Of a stretch of DNA of 64,000 bases, positions 9,738-19,898 are shown one piece after another. The notes under the pieces were generated by a model. The model made no database searches. It worked only from the letters and a program-made list of their open reading frames with translations, and was not told the DNA's origin. The stretch is from Anaerolineaceae bacterium (lineage in GTDB: Bacteria > Chloroflexota > Anaerolineae > Anaerolineales > Anaerolineaceae), in the NCBI GenBank assembly GCA_016841525.1, contig JAENYZ010000001.1, forward strand, positions 496,001 through 560,000, read 5' to 3'. A program made the position numbers and the translations under genes. The stretch's first letter is position 1. Every line of letters begins with the position of its first letter.

Positions 9738-9995
9738 ATGGAAACCCTAATTGGTTATGTCACGCATTTTTATAATCGGATCAGTGTTGCCGTGCTTTCG
9801 CTCACATCACATTTAGAACTGGGGGATAAGGTTCACTTTTTGGGCCACACCACGGACTTTGAACAAAATGTCTCATCCATGGAGATTGAGCACAAGAAGG
9901 TAACCACTGTCGGTCCCGGTGACGAGGTTGCACTGAAGGTCATTGAACCTGTCAGAAATGGGGACGAGATTTATAAAATCACCGAAACAGATTGA
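9738..9995 (+). CDS. Small EF-Tu domain 2-like protein
   Basis: METLIGYVTHFYNRISVAVLSLTSHLELGDKVHFLGHTTDFEQNVSSMEIEHKKV..VGPGDEVALKV; strong SD agaggaggtg. Confidence 0.8.
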   Translation: METLIGYVTHFYNRISVAVLSLTSHLELGDKVHFLGHTTDFEQNVSSMEIEHKKVTTVGPGDEVALKVIEPVRNGDEIYKITETD

Positions 9996-10072
9996 ATTTG
10001 ATCAATGCAATGCCGCTCTGATTTTCACCGAGACAATCATCCCCCTGCCAAACCCGCCAGTTTCTCGATCCT

Positions 10073-10843
10073 TTAACCAGCTTTAGACTGCCGATATTCT
10101 TCAATAATCTCCACTGCAACTCGCGCGCCAAGCCGGTTGGCACCTGTATTGATCATCCGCATTGCATCATCCAGACTGTGGATCCCCCCTGCTGCCTTGA
10201 CACCCATTTCCTCCGGCGGTCCGACAACGCGCCGCATCAGGTCCACGTCCTCTATCGTTGCGCCGCCTTTGCTGAAGCCCGTCGAGGTCTTAACAAAATC
10301 CGCCCCGGCTGCTTTACTGATCAGGCAAGCCAGAATTTTCTCATAACGCGTCAGGACAGCCGTTTCCAAAATTACTTTGAGCAATTTTCCACGTTCATGA
10401 ACGATTTCAGCAACCTGCTGGATATCCTCGTAAACATGTTCGACCTCACCCCCCTTGAGCATCCCAACCGCCATGACCATATCGATCTCATCCGCGCCTG
10501 CCTCAATATAGGACCGGGCTTCTTCCACCTTGATTTTTGTCGGGAAAGCGCCTAACGGGAAACCTGCAATTGAGCCAACGTTCACGCCAGAACCCTCGAG
10601 CGCGCCTTTCACCAGGGGCAGGAACACCGGGTTGGTGAACACTGTGGCGAACTTGAATTTCACCGCGTCAGCGCATAAGGCTTTGATCATCGCGGGGGTT
10701 GCTTCCGTGTTGTGCAGGGCAATATCGAGGTATGATGCCAGCGGCTGCTGGCGGGTACCCATCGCAGGTTTAGGAGGTAGTTGCTCTTCATAAGCTTTTG
10801 CCGTATCAAGGAGGTGTTTCAGACTTTGTTCCATGCTTCTCAC
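10073..10843 (-). CDS. deoC: Deoxyribose-phosphate aldolase
   Basis: LDIALHNTEATPAMIKALC, EIDMVMAVGMLKGGE, KVILETAVLT, DFVKTSTGFSKGGATIEDV, GVKAAGGIHSLDDA. Confidence 0.93.
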   Translation of the reverse strand: MRSMEQSLKHLLDTAKAYEEQLPPKPAMGTRQQPLASYLDIALHNTEATPAMIKALCADAVKFKFATVFTNPVFLPLVKGALEGSGVNVGSIAGFPLGAFPTKIKVEEARSYIEAGADEIDMVMAVGMLKGGEVEHVYEDIQQVAEIVHERGKLLKVILETAVLTRYEKILACLISKAAGADFVKTSTGFSKGGATIEDVDLMRRVVGPPEEMGVKAAGGIHSLDDAMRMINTGANRLGARVAVEIIEEYRQSKAG

Positions 10844-11037
10844 TCTTCTATATGTTGATTTCAGCTCGTATAGTTACTTTCAGACAGAAAAAACGCGCCT
10901 CACCAAAAGAAGATCTTCTCCTTTGAGAGCGCAGGTAGAGTCATTCAAACCTGATTGATACACGCGCTTAAACTATAATCGATAAATGATCGGTTCTGCT
11001 TTTATCAATTATGACTCTTTAAATTTTTTTAATACTT

Positions 11038-11238
11038 TTATTTACCGGGCAGTTTATCCCCTTCGCGCCACTCAAGGCGTACGCCGCAAACCTTGCACTC
11101 GGCGATGTTCAAGCCTGTGTCGTCTTTCTTGATGGCAACGTCACCGCCGCAAGAGCAGCGTCGGTAAACGCTGAGAATTTTGCCGCCAAAATCCAGTACC
11201 TTTAATTCACCTTGTTCGGGTTTCTTTTCCTCTGTCAT
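11038..11238 (-). CDS. Small zinc-ribbon-like protein
   Basis: 66 aa with CSCGG and CKVCG cysteine pairs. Confidence 0.7.
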   Translation of the reverse strand: MTEEKKPEQGELKVLDFGGKILSVYRRCSCGGDVAIKKDDTGLNIAECKVCGVRLEWREGDKLPGK

Positions 11239-11281
11239 TTCATGAACCTCTCATTCATTTTAAATTAATTCCGATTTACAA

Positions 11282-11320
11282 AAATGTGGGCGTAAATCAT
11301 TACGCCCACATTTGATTTTC
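11282..11320 (-). terminator. Rho-independent terminator of PTS operon
   Basis: AAATGTGGGCGTAA-atca-TTACGCCCACATTT perfect 14-bp stem, T-run on minus strand. Confidence 0.9.
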
Positions 11321-11341
11321 TTACGCTATCCCATTCAGCAA

Positions 11342-12625
11342 TTATTTAAGCAGGTTGCCGATGAAGGAAAGGATGTTGCCGAGAACACCAAAGTCGGTGT
11401 CACCAAAGGATGACCCAACCCATTCGGGGTTCAGACCGCCGAAGGAGGTGTAGGTTGTTCCTGCAAGCAGTGTGAAGATCAAACCGTTCAGGAAACCACC
11501 CAGGATCGCGCCTTTGCGACCGCCGGTTGAGTTGCCGAACACGCCGGCTGTACCGCCAACGAAGAAGTGCACAATCATCGAGGGCAGGATCACACCGCCC
11601 AGGGCACCGCCAGCAACCAGCTGGAGCACCATGGCGACCAAACCACCAACAACTGAGGACAGATAACCAACCAGAACGGCATTGGGGGCATAGGGGAATA
11701 CCACCGGGCAGTCCAGGGCAGGTTTCGCATCTGGGACGATTTTCTCAGCGATACCGCGGAAGGCGGGGACGATCTCAGCCAAGACGGTGCGAACACCGAG
11801 CAGGATGATCGCAATACCAGCAGCGAACCTGAGGGAGTTCATTAATGCGCCGACGACCCAGTATTGACCCAGTGCTTCACCAGCGGTTGCGCCGCTTAGA
11901 AGACCAAGGATAACGTAGATAACCAACATAACCGAACCCATAGCAACCAGCGGCTCTTTCATGAAGCCGATCCAGTCCGGGAACGTCATATCTTCGGTGG
12001 AGTCCTCGGGATCACCAACAAACTGTCCCAGGAAACCAGAAAGGGCATAGGTTGTGATGCCGAAGTGACCCATCGCAAAACCATCGGTGCCAGTGATCTT
12101 CTTCATGAAAGGCATTGAGAGCGCAGGCATAACGGTCATCATGAAGCCGGAGATCAAGGTCGCCAGCAGGATGACCAGCCAGGTGTTGCCAGCAAAAACA
12201 GGCATCACTGAGAGCATACCGGTCGTGAGGGTGGCGATAAACAGGGTGTGATGCCCTGTCAGCCAGATGTACTTAAACTTGGTCAGCCGGGCGAGCAAGA
12301 TGTTGAAAAGGAATGCGAACAGGAAGACCAGCGCAACCTGCTGTCCGAGGGACTGCTGCACAATGGAAACAAACACTTCGTTGACAGGCAAAGCAGCATT
12401 GGGGATGTTCAAAACAGAATTGAACAAAGTGCCCAGGGGGCTGATTGAGTCAACCACAACACCAGCGCCAGCACCCAGGACGAGAAAACCAAGAATACTC
12501 TTGATTGTGCCGCTTACAACTTCCTCAAAGGGTTTACGCAGTGCTAAAAGGCCTAACAATGCCATCAAACCGACGAGGATAGATGCATCACTCAGGAAAA
12601 ATTGAAGAAAATTAAGAATTGCCAT
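11342..12625 (-). CDS. ulaA: PTS ascorbate-type transporter subunit IIC
   Basis: 427 aa polytopic; 'KPFEEVVSGTIKSILGFLVLGAGAGVVVDSISPL', 'LTGHHTLFIATL'. Confidence 0.88.
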   Translation of the reverse strand: MAILNFLQFFLSDASILVGLMALLGLLALRKPFEEVVSGTIKSILGFLVLGAGAGVVVDSISPLGTLFNSVLNIPNAALPVNEVFVSIVQQSLGQQVALVFLFAFLFNILLARLTKFKYIWLTGHHTLFIATLTTGMLSVMPVFAGNTWLVILLATLISGFMMTVMPALSMPFMKKITGTDGFAMGHFGITTYALSGFLGQFVGDPEDSTEDMTFPDWIGFMKEPLVAMGSVMLVIYVILGLLSGATAGEALGQYWVVGALMNSLRFAAGIAIILLGVRTVLAEIVPAFRGIAEKIVPDAKPALDCPVVFPYAPNAVLVGYLSSVVGGLVAMVLQLVAGGALGGVILPSMIVHFFVGGTAGVFGNSTGGRKGAILGGFLNGLIFTLLAGTTYTSFGGLNPEWVGSSFGDTDFGVLGNILSFIGNLLK

Positions 12626-12649
12626 TTTAAATCCTTTCGAAATAAATTA

Positions 12650-12952
12650 TTATCTTTTCTTTGATTCAAGAATTTGTTCAAAAACACCCAGGAGGGCTTC
12701 CTCTATTTCACTCTCATCAAAGAGGTTTCGAACTGTAATGACTTCAGCGTCGACCTCCCTTAATGATTTAGCGAATTCGGAAGTTGTCACAAAGATGTCC
12801 GGAGAGGTCGATCGCGCAGTGGAAATGTCAGCAACTTCAACTCGAAAGTCCTTTCGGCCGTAGCCGTTTCTTTCCAGCACACGTTCTATACCCATCTTTA
12901 CCAACAAACCACTGCCTAACCCCATGCCACAAACTGCAGAAATTTTTATCAT
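12650..12952 (-). CDS. ulaB: PTS ascorbate-type subunit IIB
   Basis: MIKISAVCGMGLGSGLLVKMGIERVL phospho-Cys loop CGMGLGS. Confidence 0.9.
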   Translation of the reverse strand: MIKISAVCGMGLGSGLLVKMGIERVLERNGYGRKDFRVEVADISTARSTSPDIFVTTSEFAKSLREVDAEVITVRNLFDESEIEEALLGVFEQILESKKR

Positions 12953-12990
12953 AATTAACTCCTCTTTCTACATAAAAATCTGACTAAGGG

Positions 12991-13089
12991 TTACTGCGCT
13001 AACAAACCGAGCACAAAAGCAGCAACTATCAGGATAATCGAAACTATCCCTTCAGTCTTTCCAACAACGCCTTTTTTCTCTTCTTCCAT
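12991..13089 (-). CDS. 32-aa single-TM microprotein in PTS operon
   Basis: MEEEKKGVVGKTEGIVSIILIVAAFVLGLLAQ*; preceded by aaaggaggtgaacaaaATG; not in the ORF track (<60 aa). Confidence 0.8.
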   Translation of the reverse strand: MEEEKKGVVGKTEGIVSIILIVAAFVLGLLAQ

Positions 13090-13185
13090 TTTGTTCACCT
13101 CCTTTCATAAGAATTTATGAACTGCCGGTATGATGTGGAAATCATCTCACGTTTAATAACACCAAAACCAAATAAAAGTTTTGAT

Positions 13186-13632
13186 TTACACATCCAAAAA
13201 GATATCTAATAGTTCTTCCTTGACTGTGGCTTCCTTAATAGCTGCAATTTTTTCTTTGTTTCCCAAAACCTTTGAAAGCTGTTTTAAGCCTTCAATATGC
13301 TGCTTTTGGTCAACGGCAGCCAGGGCAACCACCAGGTACACCGGGTCATTATCCTCATTACCGAAATCCACCGGCGTCTTCAAACGAAGAATCGCAATAC
13401 TGGCAGTAATCACACCATCTTCAGGGCGTGCATGGGGAAGGGCAATGCCGGGCGCAACGACGATATAGGGGCCAAATTCCTTGGCAACCCTGATCATTGC
13501 ATCGACAAAACGTTCTTCAACTGCGCCATCTTCAACAAGCAATTTCCCGGCTGCACGAATAGCCCCCTGCCAGTCTTCTACAGATACATCAAGATCAACG
13601 AGATTCTTTCGAATCAGATTCTTAACATCCAT
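13186..13632 (-). CDS. ulaC: PTS sugar subunit IIA (ascorbate/fructose-mannitol family)
   Basis: VAPGIALPHARPEDGVITASIAILRLKTPVDFG active-site His motif. Confidence 0.9.
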   Translation of the reverse strand: MDVKNLIRKNLVDLDVSVEDWQGAIRAAGKLLVEDGAVEERFVDAMIRVAKEFGPYIVVAPGIALPHARPEDGVITASIAILRLKTPVDFGNEDNDPVYLVVALAAVDQKQHIEGLKQLSKVLGNKEKIAAIKEATVKEELLDIFLDV

Positions 13633-13838
13633 GAATTAAAAATTCCTTCCGTAAAAGATAAGAATATATAATTACAACTTGAACCCAATTATAGTAGTTT
13701 TCCCCTTAAAATCAAGGTTTGATTTAATAGAATTTCTACCGAATATACCCAATATTGATGGTCAAAATTGTGATAACATAAAGCCATCAAACAGTAGCTT
13801 GAGACATACAGCATTCAATCAAATGAAAGGACTGGTAA

Positions 13839-15215
13839 ATGACCGTACCGTTTCTAGAACCTTTTCGCATCAAAGTTGTCGAACCGATCAAGATGACCAC
13901 CAAAGCCGAGCGGGTAGCAATCCTTAAAAGCGCGCACAACAACCTCTTCAAGGTTCCCGCTGAAGATGTGTTCATTGACCTGCTCACCGACAGTGGGACC
14001 AACGCCATGAGCGACCGGCAGTGGTCTGCTATGATGCTCGGTGACGAATCCTACGCCGGCGCAAAAAGTTTCCTGAAATTTGAAAAAGCCGTGGCTGATA
14101 TCCTCGGTTTTCCGCATGTACTCCCCACCCACCAGGGTCGGGCAGCGGAAGGCATGCTCTTTGGCACACTGGTCAAGCCCGGGCAGTACGTCCCCAACAA
14201 CCGCCACTTCGACACCACCCAGGCGAATATCGCAGAGATTGGTGCCTACCCGGTGGACCTCGTCGTCCCGGAGGCGGAAGATTCCGCCATTGACCTGCCC
14301 TTTAAGGGAAATATGGACCTTGAAAGATTGGAAGCCTTCATCAATGAAGTCGGCGCGGAGAACATCCCCATGGGGATGATCACCATCACCAACAATTCTG
14401 CCGCCGGTCAGCCCGTCTCGATGGGTAATATCCGCCAGACAGGGGAAATTTATCACAAATATGGCATCCCCTTTTTCATCGACGCCTGCCGCTTTGCCGA
14501 AAACGCCTGGTTCATCAAACAGCGTGATCAAGACTATGCGAAAAAATCCATTCATGAAATCGTCCGGGAGATGTTCTCCTACGCCGACGGCTGTACCATG
14601 AGCGCTAAGAAGGACGCCATCGTCAACATCGGCGGCTTCATCGGGCTGCGGGACGAGGAATTGAAGCTCAGGATTGCTCAAAAGCTGATCATCCACGAGG
14701 GCTTTATCACCTATGGCGGTCTTGCCGGGCGTGACCTTGAAGCCGTCGCCCAGGGCTTATACGAAGGGATCGACCCGGATTACCTTAATTACCGCGAGAG
14801 CCACACCCGCTACCTCGGGGAGGTCCTTGAGGCGGCTGGCATGGCTGTCTACAAACCGACGGGCGGGCACGCGGTGTATGTGGATGCCGGGGTAACCCTG
14901 CCGCACATTCCGCCATCGCAGTTCCCTGGCGCTGCCCTGGCGAACGCGCTCTATATTGAAGGCGGCGTGCGCACCGTGGAAATCGGCAGCCTGATGTTCG
15001 GTCACGACGACCCCGATACCGGCGAGCCGGTCTATGCCCCTAACGAGCTGCTGCGCTTCGCCATCCCCAGGCGCGTCTACACACGCAGCCACCTGGATTA
15101 CGTCGGCAAGGTCGCCAAAGAATTGATGAAGAATACCGATTCGATACGGGGATTGAAGATCACCTGGCAGCCGGAACTTCTGAGACATTTCCTGGCAGAA
15201 TTGGAATGGGTATAA
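13839..15215 (+). CDS. tnaA: Tryptophanase (PLP-dependent)
   Basis: PFRIKVVEPI, LLTDSGTNAMSD, FPHVLPTHQGRAAE, FSYADGCTMSAKKDAIVNIGGF; 'GGVRTVEIGSL' has Ile where tyrosine phenol-lyase has Arg. Confidence 0.88.
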   Translation: MTVPFLEPFRIKVVEPIKMTTKAERVAILKSAHNNLFKVPAEDVFIDLLTDSGTNAMSDRQWSAMMLGDESYAGAKSFLKFEKAVADILGFPHVLPTHQGRAAEGMLFGTLVKPGQYVPNNRHFDTTQANIAEIGAYPVDLVVPEAEDSAIDLPFKGNMDLERLEAFINEVGAENIPMGMITITNNSAAGQPVSMGNIRQTGEIYHKYGIPFFIDACRFAENAWFIKQRDQDYAKKSIHEIVREMFSYADGCTMSAKKDAIVNIGGFIGLRDEELKLRIAQKLIIHEGFITYGGLAGRDLEAVAQGLYEGIDPDYLNYRESHTRYLGEVLEAAGMAVYKPTGGHAVYVDAGVTLPHIPPSQFPGAALANALYIEGGVRTVEIGSLMFGHDDPDTGEPVYAPNELLRFAIPRRVYTRSHLDYVGKVAKELMKNTDSIRGLKITWQPELLRHFLAELEWV

Positions 15216-15218
15216 AAA

Positions 15219-15752
15219 TTAGGGGCAATTCGGCAGGCAGGCTTCCAGTTCATCGAGGTTTGCGTTGAGAGAGTCCCAGTAATACCCCGCTCGCTCCGTC
15301 CGTTCCGCCGCAGCCTGGTAAGCACCCCATGAGGAAAACAAACCAATAAAATATACGTCATCCAGGTACTCAACCAGGTCTACTTTTGCAGGTTCAAGGC
15401 AGGGGTGAACAGGGATCGATTCCGCTTCGTTCTTATAAGCCCGGAGCATGCTCAATTCCCTTGAAAATAAAATTTCACTCCGCAGGATATTCCGGGTTTC
15501 CTTGTAGTAATCATTTACGATTCTTTCAAAGCGGTTCAGGCTGGTCTGCGAGCATTCTGCCGGGTCAGGGGGAAGCAAGGGGATGGCATTATAGATTGCC
15601 AAACCCAATAGAGAGAGGATCAGAATTATGAGGAAGATCCTGGTCTCGGAAAAAAACATCCGCCACCGATCGTATTCAAATTCAGTACCGCAGCGCTGGC
15701 AGTATTTCGCGCCGTTATCCGTGAGTTTATTACATTGTGGACAGCGTTTCAT
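15219..15752 (-). CDS. Zinc-ribbon, single-TM hypothetical protein
   Basis: MKRCPQCNKLTDNGAKYCQRCGTEF plus TM 'IFLIILILSLLGLAIYNAI'. Confidence 0.75.
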   Translation of the reverse strand: MKRCPQCNKLTDNGAKYCQRCGTEFEYDRWRMFFSETRIFLIILILSLLGLAIYNAIPLLPPDPAECSQTSLNRFERIVNDYYKETRNILRSEILFSRELSMLRAYKNEAESIPVHPCLEPAKVDLVEYLDDVYFIGLFSSWGAYQAAAERTERAGYYWDSLNANLDELEACLPNCP

Positions 15753-16160
15753 GGTTGTTTAATGAGTCTAGTGAATTTCATATCCCACCTATTATACCTT
15801 CTTGAGAGCGGTTGTTTGTGAGTGGTGAATGGTGGGTGGTGAGTAGATAATAGGCTGGAAATGTAATCATTACAAGCAGAGCGAAGTAATCTTGCATTAT
15901 CCGACATGATGACCGGGAACAGAAGACCGAAGACTAGGGAAAAATTCTCTGTCCTCGTTCTACGTACTGTGTAAAAAATCTACTTCAGTTCAAAAATAAA
16001 CATGAGATTGCTTCGTTTTGAAGCCATCGGCTCCTGCCGCTTGGCACTTCGCTGATGCGCCTTGAAGGCGCTCAGTTCGTCGCAATGACGGATTCAAAAT
16101 TATCTGCTATCAGCTACCAACTACCAGCCACAAACTACCAGCATCTTTTAGCTTTTAGCT

Positions 16161-17666
16161 TTAAGCTACTCTATAATTCCTCATCATCCCCATATCCTCG
16201 TGCTCAAGGTTATGGCAGTGATACATATATAAACCCTCAAAATCAGTGAAGCGCATCAAAAGACGCACACGTTCACCGGGAGTCACCAGCACCGTGTCGT
16301 GCCAGCCAGCATCGACAAAGCCATCCTTCAGGCTGTCATAAACTTGCGCACCGCGCGGATCCACCTGCCGACCCAGGACCTTGAACTGCAATCCGTGGAT
16401 ATGCATCGGGTGCGCCTGGTTCATGCCACCCATCATCCCGCCGCCCATGCCCTGATTGACAAATTCCCAGACCTCTGCATCCCCCAGCCGGACGCGTTCA
16501 TCCCGCGCGACATCGGTCATCTCAAAGGTGCGCCCATTGATCATCCAGCGCATGCCCATGCCCATCCCCAGCACAAAGACGCGCGGTTCATTCGCATTGA
16601 CCGCATCGCCGAGCTCCAGGGCATCATGACGCGGGAAAACCTCCAGCAGACGGGCATCCTCCCGCTCAGACTCTCGCACCTTTGCGGTGAAGATCGGGAA
16701 GCCCTCGTCCCCACCCACCGCCGATGAAGGCAGGTTGACCATGCTGACCGTTTCGCCCGCATTCCAGCGTCCAAAATCGACCCACAGCTCCAGCCGCTGC
16801 GCCGGCGCCAAAGTGATGACCTTCTTCTCAATCGGCGCTTCCAGCAAGCCCCCCTCCGTACCGATCACCTGCAGCGGCGTGCCGTCCTCCCAGGCAAGTT
16901 TGTAGATGCGTGCGTTCGAGCCGTTCAGCAAGCGCAGGCGGTAAGCCCCACGATCCACATCCAGTTCATAATCCGGGGTGCCGTTCACCAAAATCCGGTC
17001 GCCGTACATGCCCATCACCGATGGATCATAGACCAGCTGGTTTTCTGCGTCAAACACTCGGTCCTGGATCACCATCGGCAGGTCCCTGTCCCCATCAGGC
17101 AAACCCAATGCCCTCTCCTGGTCGTCGTGGATCAGGAACAAGCCTGCCAATCCTCGGTGCACCTGCGGCCCCGTGATTCCATGGGGGTGCGGATGGTACC
17201 AGTAAGTGCCGGCGCGGTCCATCACCGTGAAGTTGTAGGTATAGGTCTCGCTGCCAGGTATCGCCAGGCGCGGGTGCCCATCGGCATGGTCCGGGACGTG
17301 CAGTCCGTGCCAGTGCACCACTGACTCCTCCGGGAGCTCGTTGGCAAAATGCACGCGCAGATTGGTGCCGGTCTTCAGGTTGAAGATCGGCCCCAGGTAA
17401 GAACCCGGAATGGTTTGGATGCTCTCGGCAGGACCCATCTGCACCACAGCCTCATAACGCCAGACATTTGTGGGAGCGCCAGGGAAGATCGGCACCTGCC
17501 CGGGTTTGGCGGTCAGGCGGATTTCCACGTCGGGCTCACCCTCGAAAGGCCTTGGGGATGTCTGAGGTAAAAAGGTATTGCACGCGCTCAGCAGATGCGC
17601 TCCTGCGAAGGACGCTGCGCCATAGCCCAGCGTGCGGAGAAATTCCCTGCGGTTGATGGGTTTCAT
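16161..17666 (-). CDS. Multicopper oxidase, Tat-exported (possible lipoprotein)
   Basis: ORF opens at 17891 but MKPINRREFLRTLGYGAASFAGAHLLSACN at 17666 has RBS; HWHGLHVPDHADG, YWYHPHPHG, HPMHIHGLQF, YMYHCHNLEHEDMGMM copper motifs. Confidence 0.92.
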   Translation of the reverse strand: MKPINRREFLRTLGYGAASFAGAHLLSACNTFLPQTSPRPFEGEPDVEIRLTAKPGQVPIFPGAPTNVWRYEAVVQMGPAESIQTIPGSYLGPIFNLKTGTNLRVHFANELPEESVVHWHGLHVPDHADGHPRLAIPGSETYTYNFTVMDRAGTYWYHPHPHGITGPQVHRGLAGLFLIHDDQERALGLPDGDRDLPMVIQDRVFDAENQLVYDPSVMGMYGDRILVNGTPDYELDVDRGAYRLRLLNGSNARIYKLAWEDGTPLQVIGTEGGLLEAPIEKKVITLAPAQRLELWVDFGRWNAGETVSMVNLPSSAVGGDEGFPIFTAKVRESEREDARLLEVFPRHDALELGDAVNANEPRVFVLGMGMGMRWMINGRTFEMTDVARDERVRLGDAEVWEFVNQGMGGGMMGGMNQAHPMHIHGLQFKVLGRQVDPRGAQVYDSLKDGFVDAGWHDTVLVTPGERVRLLMRFTDFEGLYMYHCHNLEHEDMGMMRNYRVA

Positions 17667-18053
17667 AAAGACACCTCGATTAAATGGTGAAATTTGTAAT
17701 TCGGACAATTCTAATCCAATATTATGATACCGCATCAGAATAAAAAAGAAACTCAATCTTAAAAGAAATCTAATGGTAAAAAATGTCATTTCTAGGAAAA
17801 TGGGCAGAGATTTTTTCTGGTGGAATATTTCTAGTGTTACAATAAAATATCCACAAGAAAGAGGAAACCATGCCGCTAAATGAACTAACATCAGACTCAG
17901 ACGTTCAACAAATCAAACCCTCATCATTCCAGAGCGAAAAACAATTATAAAAATTATTTGAGGCGAACTTCAGAAACTATTAGGTATCAGATTTATTAAT
18001 TGATAAATCAATTGAATTCAAAAACCAAATATCCAAAAGCCGAAATAAATAAA

Positions 18054-18377
18054 ATGAAATCTGTATCCAACAAAGACCTGCGCGTCCAGGATATCCCCAC
18101 AGATGCCTCAAACCATAAAGAATTAATTGATTTTGCCCTGACCTTCAACGGCTACGAAGCTGCCGGCTCACGTGAAAAATGTGTTGAGATTGGCGAAGCA
18201 CATAAAGATGATACGTTGACGGATCTGAGGATCTGCTTATTTTATGAAGCACGGAAAAATTACTGGACAGGTGGGTATGGTCCCAGGGGTTACGATTTTG
18301 ATGATGAAACGGTGCTGTATATCAATGAGGTACTTGAAAAAATCCGCCGCAAAGTTAAAAACGGGGACATTGATTGA
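18054..18377 (+). CDS. Hypothetical protein
   Basis: ORF opens at 18000; likely start MKSVSNKDLRVQD; no family recognised. Confidence 0.55.
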   Translation: MKSVSNKDLRVQDIPTDASNHKELIDFALTFNGYEAAGSREKCVEIGEAHKDDTLTDLRICLFYEARKNYWTGGYGPRGYDFDDETVLYINEVLEKIRRKVKNGDID

Positions 18378-18476
18378 TCATAAAGCGTGAGGGTTCAATT
18401 TATAAATAAAACAAATATCCAGACCTCCTCCTTATAGTAAAATTGTCAAATAATTAATTGAAAGTGGAGTCTACCA

Positions 18477-19484
18477 ATGAATTTCTATGTGCGTCGCTCA
18501 TACAATCTTGACCTGCTGAACTTCTTCAACATCCTCACAGGAGAAAAATTTTATTGTGATCGTCACCCTGGGATGTACGAGCTTTTTGGCGAATCCCTCA
18601 GCATTGATTCTAAAAGCCGGATTAAAGAAGCAGTCCAAATAAACGGCAGTGCTATGCTCGGACCCTTATTTAGCCTGGTTATCTCGGCTGTGCCGAATTT
18701 TGAGAAACGCAACATCATTCGAATGTTTGAGGATCCAGTTCAGTTAGAATATTACCTGAAACAATACCCATATTATGATCAGGCATTGTGGTCTGAAAGA
18801 GCCCCCATTTTTGATATGTTGATACCAGTCATCCACGAACTGCAAGAAAATGGATTTAAAAGCTATTGGCAGAGAGAAAAACTGCCTAAAATAAAAAAGG
18901 TTCAACGCCAATTACGAACCTTTGCACAGACGTTTCAATTGGACAAGGAAATCGAAGCAATGCTGGGCAAGGGACAGGCACCGGAGAACATCACGGTCTA
19001 TCTATGCGCTTTCGCCGCACCCCACGGCATAAAAATTTGTGGACCGAAATACATCTCGGACATTACGTTCTCATTAGAATCCACATTAGGTATTGCAGTC
19101 CATGAGATTTTCCATCCACCCTATGATATCAAGCACCTGGAAGCAGAACTGCAAAAACTGGGGGAGGATCCACTGCTTCAGCATGCTTTCAAGACCAAGG
19201 ATCCGAAATATGGCTATGCAACGATGACGGGTTTCATCGAAGAAAACGTGGTCGAGGCAATGGCGATCTCAATCTGTCACAAAATCGGTCTGGAGGATGA
19301 TCCATTGGGATACTTTGAAAAACACGATGAGGGATCGCATATGCTTTCCGTCGTTTTGTTTGACGCGTTTAGCAAGCATCCCAAGTCGATTGAGCAGCCT
19401 TTTGAGGATTATTTTCGTGATTTATTAGACCTGCTGCCAGTTGGTTCTTTGGATCGCGAGTATGAAGCGATAATGAATATGTAA
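18477..19484 (+). CDS. Hypothetical protein with HExxH zincin-like motif
   Basis: 335 aa; 'GIAVHEIFHPPYD' (HEIFH codons 19101-19115) and downstream 'FIEENVVEAMAISICH'. Confidence 0.7.
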   Translation: MNFYVRRSYNLDLLNFFNILTGEKFYCDRHPGMYELFGESLSIDSKSRIKEAVQINGSAMLGPLFSLVISAVPNFEKRNIIRMFEDPVQLEYYLKQYPYYDQALWSERAPIFDMLIPVIHELQENGFKSYWQREKLPKIKKVQRQLRTFAQTFQLDKEIEAMLGKGQAPENITVYLCAFAAPHGIKICGPKYISDITFSLESTLGIAVHEIFHPPYDIKHLEAELQKLGEDPLLQHAFKTKDPKYGYATMTGFIEENVVEAMAISICHKIGLEDDPLGYFEKHDEGSHMLSVVLFDAFSKHPKSIEQPFEDYFRDLLDLLPVGSLDREYEAIMNM

Positions 19485-19750
19485 GTGCTCGTATCCAGGC
19501 TATAAGCCTTCAATAATCAATACTATGCAGGGTGACTTCGGATGGAATGGTGGGCTTATTATGTTTTCCACCCTCACCTCAATCCTCTTCCTCAGAGAGG
19601 GCGAGGAGGTTAAGATTTTCCTGTGGATGCTGGTGTCCACTTTTTCCTGCACCTTCTTCAATCAGAAAATAATTTGACGATTATTTTTTCATGTCTCAGA
19701 AATCTCGAAAATTCCACCTCAATTCAGCCTGCAATAGGACTTAATTAGGA

Positions 19751-19784
19751 CCTACCCCCTGCCCCCTCCCTGAAGGGAAGGGGA
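19751..19784. repeat. 34-nt interspersed repeat (second copy 53664-53697)
   Basis: cctaccccctgccccctccctgaagggaagggga identical at both places. Confidence 0.9.
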
Positions 19785-19898
19785 TTTTTTGCTTATCAAT
19801 TACAAGCTTCAATCCTTCAATTTTTAGTTTTGAACTACAAGCTACCAACCACAAGCTACAAGCTCCTTTCCCTTCCTCAATGTGCTAAAATAACGGTC

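Noticed and set aside
19830-19898. N-terminal extension of uvrC in the track (MNYKLPTTSYKLLS...)
   Set aside because: Encoded by the heptad repeat array; ATG at 19899 begins the conserved UvrC sequence.
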